A stretch of DNA of 64,000 nucleotides from Kroppenstedtia sanguinis (GTDB taxonomy: Bacteria; Bacillota; Bacilli; Thermoactinomycetales; DSM-45169): contig NZ_JBNPXF010000002.1 in NCBI RefSeq assembly GCF_050433445.1, positions 62,001-126,000 of the forward strand, read 5' to 3'. The position numbers and the translations under genes were made by a program. Below, in pieces: positions 42,663 through 51,651 of the stretch. A model generated the notes under the pieces. That model was given only the letters and a program-made list of their open reading frames with translations. It was not told the DNA's origin and ran no database searches. The stretch's first letter is position 1. Each line of letters opens with the position of its first letter.

Positions 42663-43054
42663 AGCGAAAAATACCGAGCCAGCTCCTCCGGAACCGGCAC
42701 GCTCTTCCGGGTCTTCAAATCGATGGTGACACTGACCACTTCCGCATCGGCCACCCGCTCCCTCTGTTCGTTCTCCATGATATGCTCCAGCACATAGCTG
42801 GTGCGACCCACTTTCAGAGGCCGGGTTTTGATGGTCAGGTGTTGGCCCAACAAGGCTTCTTTGCGATAGTTGATGTTGATATTGACAGTCACAGTGCCGA
42901 TGTTCATCTCCGTAAACTGGTCAAAGGGAAGTTCCGCTTGGTTATACCAGTCTTCCCGTCCCCACTCCATATACTCCAGATATTTGGCATTGTTCACATG
43001 GCCCATGACGTCAATCTCCGTCGGGCGCACCTCAATTTCAATCGCAGTCTCCAC
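42659..43054 (-). CDS. acyl-CoA thioesterase, hotdog fold (4HBT)
   Basis: 131 aa from the GTG at 43054 (GGGGAGAGG upstream). Hotdog motif VRPTEIDVMGHVNNAKYLEY with the catalytic-region Asp, followed by INYRKEALLGQHLTIKTRP and the C-terminal KTRKSVPVPEEL. Similar in kind to the gene at 13847 but not a close copy. Stand-alone. Confidence 0.88.
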   Translation of the reverse strand: METAIEIEVRPTEIDVMGHVNNAKYLEYMEWGREDWYNQAELPFDQFTEMNIGTVTVNININYRKEALLGQHLTIKTRPLKVGRTSYVLEHIMENEQRERVADAEVVSVTIDLKTRKSVPVPEELARYFSL

Positions 43055-43139
43055 TCCGTCCTCTCCCCTTCACCCCCAATGGGATTTGCGATTATTCTAC
43101 CATTCTTTCGTTACCGGTTCCAAGGGGAGGGGGGCAAAG

Positions 43140-43374
43140 CTACAACGCCAACCGCTCCGGCGCCCGGCGGGCCAATTCCATATCATGGGTTACCAGCAAC
43201 ACCGTTTTCCCTTGGGTATGCAACTCCTCCAGCAATGAGAAAATATGATCCCCATTTTTTCGGTCCAGATTTCCCGTGGGCTCATCGGCAAAAATATAGC
43301 GGCTGTCTTTGGCAATCATCCGTGCAAAGGCCACGCGTTGCTGCTCACCCCCGCTCAAAGCGTACACCTTCATG
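43140..43374 (-). pseudogene. C-terminal remnant of an ABC ATPase (bacteriocin export type)
   Basis: Begins inside the signature motif (YALSGGEQQRVAFARMIAKD) and continues through Walker B (RYIFADEPTGNLD) and the H-loop (LLVTHDMELARRA). Walker A and everything before the signature are missing. The 5' boundary coincides with the 3' end of the permease frame at 43345-43390, so a deletion has joined the two genes. The sequence is of the MacB/lactococcin-972 group exporter type. Confidence 0.85.
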
Positions 43375-44955
43375 GTCTTTCACGTAAATAATATGGACAT
43401 CGAGATCCTCTTTCGTCATCTGGTTCAAAGGTTTGCCTTTTCCTTCACGATAAATGTTTTCAACTTCCACCTTCTGAAAATAAAAATGGGAAATAAAATT
43501 GTCTTTGATCTCGGATTCTTTTTCCCGTAGCGAAACCGGCACCAATAGATTTAATACGTTTTCGTCATCGATCCATTGCTCACGAATCGAGCCCTGCTCG
43601 CTCTCAATGGGGTTATACGACAAGTAATTCAGATTGATCGTAATCGTTTTCCCCAGAGGGTTCGTCCGGACATCTTCCCCTTCTGTATTCAGATCATATG
43701 TATACACCCCTTCATTAACTTCGTCATAATTAGACGGGTCCATGAGGAAACCGTCCGCTTGCTTATTCAAAACTTGGTATGCTTTTTTAACAGCCTGGTT
43801 TTGTTTATCTTCTACGTGCGCACTCGCCTGATTTTGGCCGATATATGTAGTCACCGTCTGATAAAGATTCTCTGTTTTCTCCCACACCGACAGGTTCTTT
43901 TCAAAACGGGCCAGTTCTTCATTTGTCTCTTGTAAAAAGGAAAGCGCACCCACAGAAAAAGCGAGAAAGAGAATATATAAGATAAGGCTGGCACCCATCA
44001 ACAGTTTATAGGGCTTTTTCCCTTTCAACCCCTCATATTCTTTTCGGTTGGCGTACATGAATCGAACCCAAAGTGCACTATAACCGGCCAAAATCAAGAC
44101 AGACAGACTGATAATCACCAAAAATAAGACTGTTGTTTCAACACCGTTGAACAAGGATCCTTTAAACATCCTGTAGCCAAAAAAGGAGAAATAAGAAACC
44201 AGCACCGCTGTCACTAAAGCAGGCACCCATTTGCGCCATTGCGCCAATACGGCCGCTCCCCAGGTAGATCCGTTCAGTTTCATGACCAGGATGTCACGCT
44301 TGCGATGAACAAGATCAAAGGTCATCGCACCGAGCATGCTGATAAACAAAGCAAGCATCGTCATCCCTACAACGGCTGAAGTCATGATCAGCGTTTCTGG
44401 TGCCATCCATGATTGAGACGTTACATCACCCATCAACTCAGTGGTCACCTGTTCTTCAGCAAAGCGATCCAATATTTTTTGGATCTTATCGTGATCTTGT
44501 GTATCCAAGTAATAAATGCCATTGGTAGATGCTTGGTTTTGATGATCCAGCAAAAACAGATTGATCTTGATTTGGGATTCCCCGGATGTAAACCTGCCCA
44601 CTTGGGCGGGGGTGTCCGTCATCTGGGTAGAGATAAACTCACCTGAACCGGCAGCGGGCCAGGTTCCTTCGCTCAAATGAATTCGGCCATCCAACCTCGG
44701 ATCGGTGGTAAATACCTGGATGTGCGTGGAATCCTTGTACGAATACTTTGCAATGTCCACTCCGTAATCATTTGCCACTTCCTCGATAAATTTGTTGGGG
44801 TTTTCTTTTCGTTGAAACTCCCCAAAATCCAACATCACCCCAGTACGTCCCTCATATAAAAGTTGATTAAATTGATACTGTTCAACCACATAAGCAGACA
44901 AAAAAAGAATGAAAACAAATAATAGCGTCATCAAGGCGGCAAATACTTTTTTCAT
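43345..44955 (-). pseudogene. truncated bacteriocin-associated membrane protein (DUF1430 type)
   Basis: About 536 codons from the ATG at 44955 (no good site; a GTG at 44991 is an alternative). N-terminal helix, extracellular domain, then a block of helices (about 205-330), then a second extracellular domain. This matches the DUF1430/TIGR01654 putative bacteriocin immunity/export permease, normally about 650 aa. The C-terminal helices are missing: the frame runs through the junction into ATPase sequence and stops as VRFERG. AT-rich compared with neighbours. Confidence 0.8.
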
Positions 44956-45088
44956 ATGGATTCTGGGCTTCTTTTGCGACCGTTTAACCACTCCTTAGTT
45001 ATACTAAAAAATTTTTGAATATTATAACCAAGCATGGGATAATTTAACGAATTGTCGGTCTATAATCCCTTTTAAAAAAAGTTCTTAA

Positions 45089-45121
45089 AAAAAGTTCCCG
45101 GAGGATATCCTCCGGGAACTC
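45089..45121 (-). terminator. terminator of the PDH operon
   Basis: A perfect palindrome (AGTTCCCGGAGGAT and ATCCTCCGGGAACT, 45093-45120) followed on the minus strand by a run of seven T. Confidence 0.92.
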
Positions 45122-45130
45122 TGGATTCGT

Positions 45131-46546
45131 TTACTTATTCACCATGTGAATGGCATTGCCCATGATGCCTTCGGCAGCTTCCATGAAGGTTTCTGGCAAG
45201 GTGGGGTGGGCATGGATCGTCAGAGCGATATCTTCGGTGTTGGCGCCCATCTCCATCGCCAAGACCACCTCGGAAATCAGGCTGGATGCTTCCGGTCCCA
45301 CGATTTGGGCACCCAGGACCTGACTCGTCTCCTTGTCAGCAACGATTTGGAAGAAACCTTCGGCAGCGTCCAAGGAGAGAGCGCGACCGTTGGCAGCAAA
45401 GGAGAAGCGGCTGACTTTGACATCATAGCCCTGTTCCTTTGCCTCTTTTTCGGTCAAGCCGGTATAAGCCAATTCCGGATCCGTGAAGATGACATAGGGC
45501 ATCGCCCGGTAATCCACTTCACTAGTTTGGCCGGCGATGGCTTCCGCAGCCACCTTTCCTTCATAGCTGGCCTTGTGAGCCAACATCGGTTGCCCAGCCA
45601 CATCACCGATGGCAAAGATCTTGCTGTTTTTAGTACGCATCTGCCGGTCTACCGGGATGATCCCTTTGTCATCGGTTTCGATGCCCGCCAGATCCAGGCC
45701 GATCTCATCGGTGTTGGGCTTGCGGCCAACCGCCACCAACACTTTATCCGCAGAGAAGGTTTTCTCTTCGCCTTTCACCTCAGCGGTAACGGTGACATCC
45801 TTACCAGATTTGTCGGCGGATTGAACCATGGCGCCGGTAACCACTTCCACACCCAATTTTTTCAGATTGCGGTTCACCATACGAACCATGGAGGGATCCA
45901 CTCCGGGAAGGATGGAGTCCATCCCTTCCAGCACGGTCACTTGGGTGCCCAGCTTGCTGTAAGCGGTCCCCAGTTCCAGACCGATGTAACCCCCACCGAC
46001 AATAACCATCTTCTCTGGGATTTCATCAAGAGACAGCGCCTCGGTGGAAGAGATGATCTTTTTCCCGTCAAACTTCAGAGAAGGAATCTCAAAGGGACGG
46101 GAACCCGTGGCGATGATGCAGTGGTTGAACTGATAGGTGGTGCTGTTGCTCTCGGTGGCGACTTTCACCGTATCCTCGCCGGAGAAATAGACTTCCCCTT
46201 GGATCACTTCCACCTTGTTCCCTTTCAACAGAGAACCGACGCCGCCAGTCAGTTTTTTCACCACGCTGTCTTTCCACTTGATCATATCAGCGAAGTTGAT
46301 CTTCACTCCGTCTACTTCGATCCCCATATGTTGCGAATTCTTCATCTTATGGGCTTCATCCGCGGCGTGAATGATTGCCTTGGAAGGGATACAGCCGCGA
46401 TTGAGGCAAACCCCACCCAGTTCGTCCTTATCCACGAGGACCACTTTTTTGCCCAGCTGGGCGGCCCGGATGGCGGCTACGTATCCACCAGGGCCCCCAC
46501 CGACGACCAGAACATCGACTTCCGTCGCAAAATCTCCAACTACCAT
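45131..46546 (-). CDS. lpdA: dihydrolipoyl dehydrogenase (PDH E3)
   Basis: 471 aa. FAD-binding VLVVGGGPGGYVAAIRAAQLG, redox disulfide GGVCLNRGCIPSKA (CxxxxC), NAD-binding VIVGGGYIGLELGTAYSKLG, FAD block KIFAIGDVAGQPMLAHKA and the C-terminal HAHPTLPETFMEA with the catalytic His-Glu. It reoxidises dihydrolipoyl groups on E2. Last gene of the operon, starting 2 nt after the E2 stop, then terminator. Confidence 0.97.
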   Translation of the reverse strand: MVVGDFATEVDVLVVGGGPGGYVAAIRAAQLGKKVVLVDKDELGGVCLNRGCIPSKAIIHAADEAHKMKNSQHMGIEVDGVKINFADMIKWKDSVVKKLTGGVGSLLKGNKVEVIQGEVYFSGEDTVKVATESNSTTYQFNHCIIATGSRPFEIPSLKFDGKKIISSTEALSLDEIPEKMVIVGGGYIGLELGTAYSKLGTQVTVLEGMDSILPGVDPSMVRMVNRNLKKLGVEVVTGAMVQSADKSGKDVTVTAEVKGEEKTFSADKVLVAVGRKPNTDEIGLDLAGIETDDKGIIPVDRQMRTKNSKIFAIGDVAGQPMLAHKASYEGKVAAEAIAGQTSEVDYRAMPYVIFTDPELAYTGLTEKEAKEQGYDVKVSRFSFAANGRALSLDAAEGFFQIVADKETSQVLGAQIVGPEASSLISEVVLAMEMGANTEDIALTIHAHPTLPETFMEAAEGIMGNAIHMVNK

Positions 46547-46548
46547 GG

Positions 46549-47823
46549 TTAATTCATCTCCATCATCAAGAGTTTCGGGCTTTCCAGCAACTCTTTGACA
46601 CGATTCAGGAATCGAGCCGCCACATCGCCGTCGATCAGCCGGTGATCGATGGACAGAGAGACGTTCATGATCGGACGAACCACGACTTCACCATCTACTG
46701 CTACCGGACGATCTGCCATCTTGCCCATACCGAAGATCGCGACTTCCGGATAATTGATGATCGGGGTGAAGAATTGACCGCCGAAGGATCCAATATTGGT
46801 GATGCTGAAGGTGCTGCCCTTCAGTTCCTCCACGCCGGCTTTGCGATCACGGGTGCGTGTGGTCACATCCTTGATCTCCTTGGCCAGCTGGAAGATGGAC
46901 TTCCGGTCCACATCCCGAATGACCGGAACCACCAAGCCGTCTTCAGTGGCGGTAGCGATCCCCATATGGTAATGCTTCTTAATGATAATCTGTTCATTTT
47001 CCTCGTCAAGAGAGGCATTCAGATAGGGGAACTCCTGCAATGCTGCAGTCAGAGCTTTGATGATGAAAGGCAGATAGGTGAGTTTGATCTCCCGCTGCTC
47101 AGCCATCGGTTTGGCCCATTTGCGAAGTTCGATCAGTTCAGAGGCGTCCACTTCATCCATTACCGTAACATGGGGAGCCGTATACACGCTCTGAGCCATA
47201 CGCTTAGCGATGGTGCGACGCATCCCCCGAAGTGGGATCCGCTCTTCATCTTCCTCACGGGAAAGCGGAGCTGGTTTTTTCGCCTCGGTCGGTTCCCCTT
47301 GGCTTTCGGTGACGGCGCTTGTTTCTTCCGCGGGCTCGGCTCCACCGCTTTGGAAGGTTTCCAGATCGGCAAAGGTAACCCGGCCGTTTTTGCCTGTCCC
47401 TTCCACCTGGGTGATGTCGATCCCCAATTCCCGAGCCTTCTTGCGGACGGAAGGCATAGCCAGCACTTGCTTGCCGGACTTGCCCTTCCCGGAAGGAGCA
47501 GGTGTTGCTGCCGCAGTTTCCTTTTCTACCGGAGGAGCCGCTTTTTCTTCCTCTTGGCTTTCTGGCTGTTCAGGGGCCTCTTCATCCCCGGTGTCAAAGA
47601 CAGCTAGGACAGAGCCGACCTCCAGAACTTCCCCTTCCTTGGCGTTCAGCTTGAGGACAGTCCCGTCCAAAGGCACAGGAATTTCCACCACTGCTTTATC
47701 CGTCTGCACTTCGGCCAGAACATCGTCTTCCTTGACGGTGTCCCCTTCTTGTACATGAAATTTGACGATCTCGCCTTCGTGGATTCCTTCACCCACATCA
47801 GGCAGTTTAAATTCGTAGGCCAA
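46549..47823 (-). CDS. pdhC: dihydrolipoamide acetyltransferase (PDH E2)
   Basis: 424 aa. One N-terminal lipoyl domain with the lipoylation Lys in EVQTDKAVVEIPVP (near residue 43), Ala/Pro/Glu-rich linker, peripheral-subunit-binding domain (LAMPSVRKKARELGIDITQV, about 120-155), second linker, and the catalytic domain ending SLSIDHRLIDGDVAARF with the His-Asp active site. It is a substrate of the LipL route present in the window. Confidence 0.97.
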   Translation of the reverse strand: MAYEFKLPDVGEGIHEGEIVKFHVQEGDTVKEDDVLAEVQTDKAVVEIPVPLDGTVLKLNAKEGEVLEVGSVLAVFDTGDEEAPEQPESQEEEKAAPPVEKETAAATPAPSGKGKSGKQVLAMPSVRKKARELGIDITQVEGTGKNGRVTFADLETFQSGGAEPAEETSAVTESQGEPTEAKKPAPLSREEDEERIPLRGMRRTIAKRMAQSVYTAPHVTVMDEVDASELIELRKWAKPMAEQREIKLTYLPFIIKALTAALQEFPYLNASLDEENEQIIIKKHYHMGIATATEDGLVVPVIRDVDRKSIFQLAKEIKDVTTRTRDRKAGVEELKGSTFSITNIGSFGGQFFTPIINYPEVAIFGMGKMADRPVAVDGEVVVRPIMNVSLSIDHRLIDGDVAARFLNRVKELLESPKLLMMEMN

Positions 47824-47844
47824 TCTTGAAACCTCCTTTCTGAA

Positions 47845-48825
47845 TCAGAAGTCCAGCGTTTTATAGATGCCGGCGCAAACCCGGTCTACAGTGGGCAACC
47901 ATTCGTCCTCGATCGCGGTCAACGGATAGGGGGTGTCAAACCCGGTCACCCGCACCACCGGAGCTTCCAGAGAGAGGATCGCCTCTTCATGGATCCGTGC
48001 GGACAGTTCAGCTCCAACTCCGCCGGTTTGGGCTGCTTCGTGTACAACGACGGCACGATGGGTCTTTTCCACGGATGAGATGATGGTATCCAAATCGAAA
48101 GGAGAGATCGTCCGCAGGTCGATCACTTCCACCTGGATTCCCCGTTCTTTCTCCGCCTGCGCCGCTGCTTTTTCGCACAGAGGCACCATGGCACCGTAAG
48201 CGATCAGAGTAACATCCGTACCTTCTTTCACCACGTGGGCCTTACCCAGGGGCACAGTGTAGTCTTCCTCCGGCACTTCTGCTTTGACGGAACGGTACAG
48301 CTTCATCGGCTCATAGAAGATCACCGGATCATCATCGCGGATGGCGGAGATGAGTAGCCCTTTTGCATCATAAGGGTTGCTGGGCATCACCACTTTGACA
48401 CCTGGGCTGTGCAGGAAGAGAGCTTCCAGGCTGTCTGAGTGCATTTCCGGTGTCTTCACCCCGCCGCCGTAGGGAACGCGAATCGTGATCGGTACATTGA
48501 ACCGACCGCCGGAACGCATCCGGAGACGGGCCGCCTGGGTGGAAATCTGATCCATACATTCATAGACAAAGCCGGCAAACTGAATTTCCGGCACCGGGCG
48601 GAAACCTTGGGAAGCCAGGCCGATCGCTGTTCCGATGATCGCTGACTCCGCCAGCGGAGTATCGAAGGATCGTTTTTCACCGAAGGTCTGATACAGGTCG
48701 GCGGTGGCACGGAAAACCCCACCGTTAACCCCCACGTCTTCTCCCATCACCACTACGTTCTTATCCCGCTCCATCTCCACTCGCATCGCATGGTTAATCG
48801 CATTGATTAGGGTCATGGTAGCCAT
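47845..48825 (-). CDS. pdhB: pyruvate dehydrogenase E1 beta
   Basis: 326 aa. Transketolase-like pyrimidine-binding domain (MGEDVGVNGGVFRAT, PLAESAIIGTAIGLA) and C-terminal domain (EVIDLRTISPFDLDTI, VVVHEAAQTGGVGAE). Start 2 nt after the E1 alpha stop. Forms the heterotetramer with PdhA. Confidence 0.96.
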   Translation of the reverse strand: MATMTLINAINHAMRVEMERDKNVVVMGEDVGVNGGVFRATADLYQTFGEKRSFDTPLAESAIIGTAIGLASQGFRPVPEIQFAGFVYECMDQISTQAARLRMRSGGRFNVPITIRVPYGGGVKTPEMHSDSLEALFLHSPGVKVVMPSNPYDAKGLLISAIRDDDPVIFYEPMKLYRSVKAEVPEEDYTVPLGKAHVVKEGTDVTLIAYGAMVPLCEKAAAQAEKERGIQVEVIDLRTISPFDLDTIISSVEKTHRAVVVHEAAQTGGVGAELSARIHEEAILSLEAPVVRVTGFDTPYPLTAIEDEWLPTVDRVCAGIYKTLDF

Positions 48826-48827
48826 GG

Positions 48828-49913
48828 TTATTTGCCCTCCTTCCAGGAGAGGTATTCGTCTTTTTGTTTTTTCAGGATAGCCGGGGTTTCAGTGTAGAGA
48901 TCATCGATCAGATCAGCAACCGTTCCCTTCGGCATCTTTTCAACCTTCTTGATCGTTTCGTTCATTTCGTTCATCCACTCTTCTACAGTCTTCTCTTCTT
49001 CTTCGTCGGACCACAGCCCCTTGGCCTCCAGATACTTCCGCATACGATTGAGGGGGTCCCGTTTGGACGTCCAGGACTCTTCCTCTTCCTTGGTCCGGTA
49101 ACGTCCCGGATCATCTCCGGCCATGGTATGGGGTCCCACCCGGTAGGTGACCGCTTCGATCAGCGTCGGCCCTTCACCCTTGCGAGCGCGATCCGCTGCT
49201 TCTTTGGTCACTTGGTAGACAGCTAGGGCATCGTTTCCATCCACCCGGACACCGGTGATCCCATAGGCCACTGCCTTCTGGGCAATCGTCTCCGCACGAG
49301 TCTGCTTGTCAAAAGGCACACTGATTGCGTATTGGTTGTTCTGGCAGAAGAAAATGGAGTTGGAATGGTAGACGCCGGCGAAGTTGAGACCTTCGTGGAA
49401 GTCCCCTTCGGAAGTAGCCCCATCACCGAAGAAGGCGATCGCCACCCGATCTTCATCCCGCAGACGGTAGGCCCAGCCAGCACCAGCAGCATGTAGCACC
49501 TGGGCTGCAATAATGATCTGGGGCGGGAACATCTGCACATCCTCCGGAATTTTCATCCCGTCGATCTGACCCCGGGAATAGAGGAATGCCATTTCCATCG
49601 ACAATCCATGGTGCATGGAAGCACCCACGTCCCGATAACTGGGAAACAACCAGTCCGATTTATTCAGAGCGGCCATGGATGCGATCTGACAAGCTTCCTG
49701 ACCGGCCATCGGTGCATAAAAACCCAGGCGGCCCTGACGGTTCAGTTTAATGGCACGACCGTCGTAGGCTCGGACCCTGAGCATCCAGCGGTAAATATGT
49801 TTCAGTTCATCGTCGGACAAGTTCGGAGCCTTTTGGCCTTTAATGATTTCGCCGTTTTCATCCAGTATTTGGAAAATTTCTGGATCTTGCTTTAACTCCA
49901 TCACTTTCGGCAC
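48828..49913 (-). CDS. pdhA: pyruvate dehydrogenase E1 alpha
   Basis: 361 aa from the GTG at 49913 with GAGGTGG 7 nt upstream. TPP-binding block GDGATSEGDFHEGLNFAGVY and FFCQNNQYAISVP, N-terminal YRWMLRVRAYDGRAI. First gene of pdhA-pdhB-pdhC-lpdA. Only 72 bp separate its start from MITE copy 13, and no clear promoter is seen there, so transcription must start within or beyond the element. Confidence 0.96.
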   Translation of the reverse strand: MPKVMELKQDPEIFQILDENGEIIKGQKAPNLSDDELKHIYRWMLRVRAYDGRAIKLNRQGRLGFYAPMAGQEACQIASMAALNKSDWLFPSYRDVGASMHHGLSMEMAFLYSRGQIDGMKIPEDVQMFPPQIIIAAQVLHAAGAGWAYRLRDEDRVAIAFFGDGATSEGDFHEGLNFAGVYHSNSIFFCQNNQYAISVPFDKQTRAETIAQKAVAYGITGVRVDGNDALAVYQVTKEAADRARKGEGPTLIEAVTYRVGPHTMAGDDPGRYRTKEEEESWTSKRDPLNRMRKYLEAKGLWSDEEEEKTVEEWMNEMNETIKKVEKMPKGTVADLIDDLYTETPAILKKQKDEYLSWKEGK

Positions 49914-49984
49914 GATGGATCCACCTCACTTTTTAAAGGTTCGGCCCTGATTGGGCATCTCGGCAAAGAGTTGATGTTTTACAT

Positions 49985-50205
49985 CAGGGCTGTTGATTAA
50001 CCACAATGTGGATGATAAGAACCAAACAATCCTTTCGCTCTTCCCATTGCTCCCCCATCGTAAAATATGGCTTGGAACGCATAGCGAGACCCGGGAGCGG
50101 AAAGCGATCCTGGCGAGACTTGTGCCCTATGGGTGCAAAGGCTCTTCACCCTCCCGCCATCCCGACCTGATCTCCTACCTAAAATAGGGGGAATCAACAC
50201 GCCTG
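49985..50205 (+). mobile_element. MITE copy 13 (subfamily A, 221 bp)
   Basis: Starts CAGGGCTGTTGATTAACC, ends GGGAATCAACACGCCTG. Exact 9-bp duplication GTTTTACAT at 49976-49984 and 50206-50214. It lies in the upstream region of the PDH operon; about 38 bp of the core are missing. Confidence 0.93.
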
Positions 50206-50214
50206 GTTTTACAT

Positions 50215-50684
50215 ACTCCTCCAACCTACGCTAACAGAGGCTTCTTGGGGTAGTCTCCCAGAAATCCGGAGAAATTAACCAAGTTTTGTACGTCACTCCA
50301 AGAGACTCATCCTAACCTTCCCACAAGCTATTCTTGGCAGCATAGAAAACTTCTCATGCATGCAGAAAACTTCCGGGAATGAAGAAACGAACAAGTGCCC
50401 CCACAGGCAAAATCCCTTTCAGATTCACAGCCAGCGAACCGGAACGGGTAGGAGTTGCATCTCAGGGTTCTGAAAGCCATTTCAATTGCATGATACACTT
50501 CCCCCAAGATACAGTCAACACCTTGCCAATTGTCCCCCATAACCGTTTATATATAAGGGTTTAACAGACTATAACAGATGAGTACAGTTCATAAAAACAG
50601 TCGGTGGTACAGTGGTAGAACAGAATGTCCGAAAATTATAAACTGTAGGCTCCAATTCCCCCTTGTTGTCACACATTTCTTATG
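50215..50684. other. gene-free stretch upstream of the PDH operon
   Basis: No supported gene on either strand. It should contain the original pdh promoter (minus strand). On the plus strand 50593-50665 contains a tRNA-like string (GGTACAGTGGTAGAAC) that does not fold as a whole tRNA. A relic MITE end starts at 50685. Confidence 0.35.
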
Positions 50685-51148
50685 CAGGCATGTTGATGCA
50701 GGCGTGTTGATTAGCCATATTTTGGGTGAGGAGATCGTGTTCACCCACGCGACCGTTGCTATCCGGCAAGGAAGTGAAATCTGGCCGCTCCAAATCTGAC
50801 CATCGGGCAGGGGCAAAGCCTTACGGAAGCAACACAGGGAAGAGGTTGCCCCTAAACGCCCTCCCTCCAGATTCTCCACTGGGTAGGATGGCTACTTTTA
50901 TTCCAGGGCTTCAGCCCATCGAGATTGTAGTGCCTGTGGCGCATCCTTAACTTCAAATTGTAGTACCTATGGTGCAAAGGTCGCTTTGGCAGCACACGAC
51001 TCCCTTCCGCTGCCCATTTTCTGGTTAATCAACAGCCCTGATGTTGATGGAATATTTTAGGTGGTCAGATCGTGTTCAATCCTGCTCCGAGGCACCTCTC
51101 GAACAGAGGCAAAGCCTGACAAAGACAGCCCAAGAAAGGGATTGTTCC
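50685..51148 (-). mobile_element. relic B-type MITE interrupted by copy 14
   Basis: CAGGCATGTTGATG (50685-50698) continues after copy 14 at 51041 with ATGTTGATGGAATATTTTAG and GATCGTGTTCA, and then AGGCAAAGCCT, matching diverged B-type sequence in order. Copy 14 (50699-51040) sits inside it. The far end is not recognisable. Confidence 0.65.
50699..51040 (-). mobile_element. MITE copy 14 (subfamily B, 342 bp, nested)
   Basis: Reverse orientation, starting CAGGCGTGTTGATTAGCC and ending GGTTAATCAACAGCCCTG. Exact 9-bp duplication ATGTTGATG at 50690-50698 and 51041-51049, which is part of the terminal repeat of the older copy it entered. Contains about two minisatellite units. Confidence 0.93.
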
Positions 51149-51172
51149 TAGAGCATGTCTGGTAATTGAAGT

Positions 51173-51371
51173 CAGGGCTGTTGATGAACCCTAAAGTGGA
51201 TGATGGGAACGAAACGGCCCTTTCGTTCTTCCCATTGCCCCCATAAATATTGCTTGAGAGGACGGGGATGGTGGGACGGCTACGATCTCTTGCAAAGAGC
51301 GCAAAGGCTCTTCACCCTCCCACCATCCCGACCTGATTTCCTGCCTAAAATATGGCTAGTCAGCACGCCTG
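51173..51371 (+). mobile_element. MITE copy 15 (subfamily A, 199 bp)
   Basis: Starts CAGGGCTGTTGATGAACC, ends GGCTAGTCAGCACGCCTG. No exact 9-bp duplication (AATTGAAGT against GTGCTTAAG). Core shortened as in copy 8. Preceded by CTAGAGCATGTCTGGT, also found near copy 1. Confidence 0.8.
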
Positions 51372-51613
51372 GTGCTTAAGAAAAAACGGCCCCCTCTGGT
51401 TTGCCAAGCCAGGTCTGTCCCAAAAGCGTAATCGACCCAAACATGAATGGATCAGACACCTCCAGCCAGACTTCTACGCTGGACAGGATGACCCGTTTTC
51501 AGATGGTAGTGTCCAATTTCACCTAACAACCGGGCCATTCTCCACAAATTGTTGCTTCAACTTCTATTTTTCCCTCCTGCGTAAGGATCAAACTTTGACT
51601 GGCAGTTTTGTTA

Positions 51614-51619
51614 TACTTG
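51614..51619 (+). promoter_or_regulatory. extended -10 promoter of the mnmL/mnmM unit
   Basis: TGTTATACT, an extended -10 (TGn-TATACT), 33 nt before the radical SAM start codon; TTGACT lies just upstream at a shorter distance than usual. The stretch 51372-51651 shows no gene. Confidence 0.4.
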
Positions 51620-51651
51620 AGAGACATTGTTCAACGAAGGAAGGGTGTCTC

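Noticed and set aside
45146..46552. 468-codon open frame opposite lpdA
   Set aside because: Exact antisense mirror of a highly conserved gene; it arises from codon bias. The same applies to long frames opposite acnA (2913-3722 and 3981-5156), pdhC and pckA.
50593..50665. Possible second tRNA (string GGTACAGTGGTAGAAC resembling a glycine tRNA D arm)
   Set aside because: No matching acceptor or anticodon stem and no proper T arm could be drawn, and the D stem has a mismatch. At most a decayed fragment.
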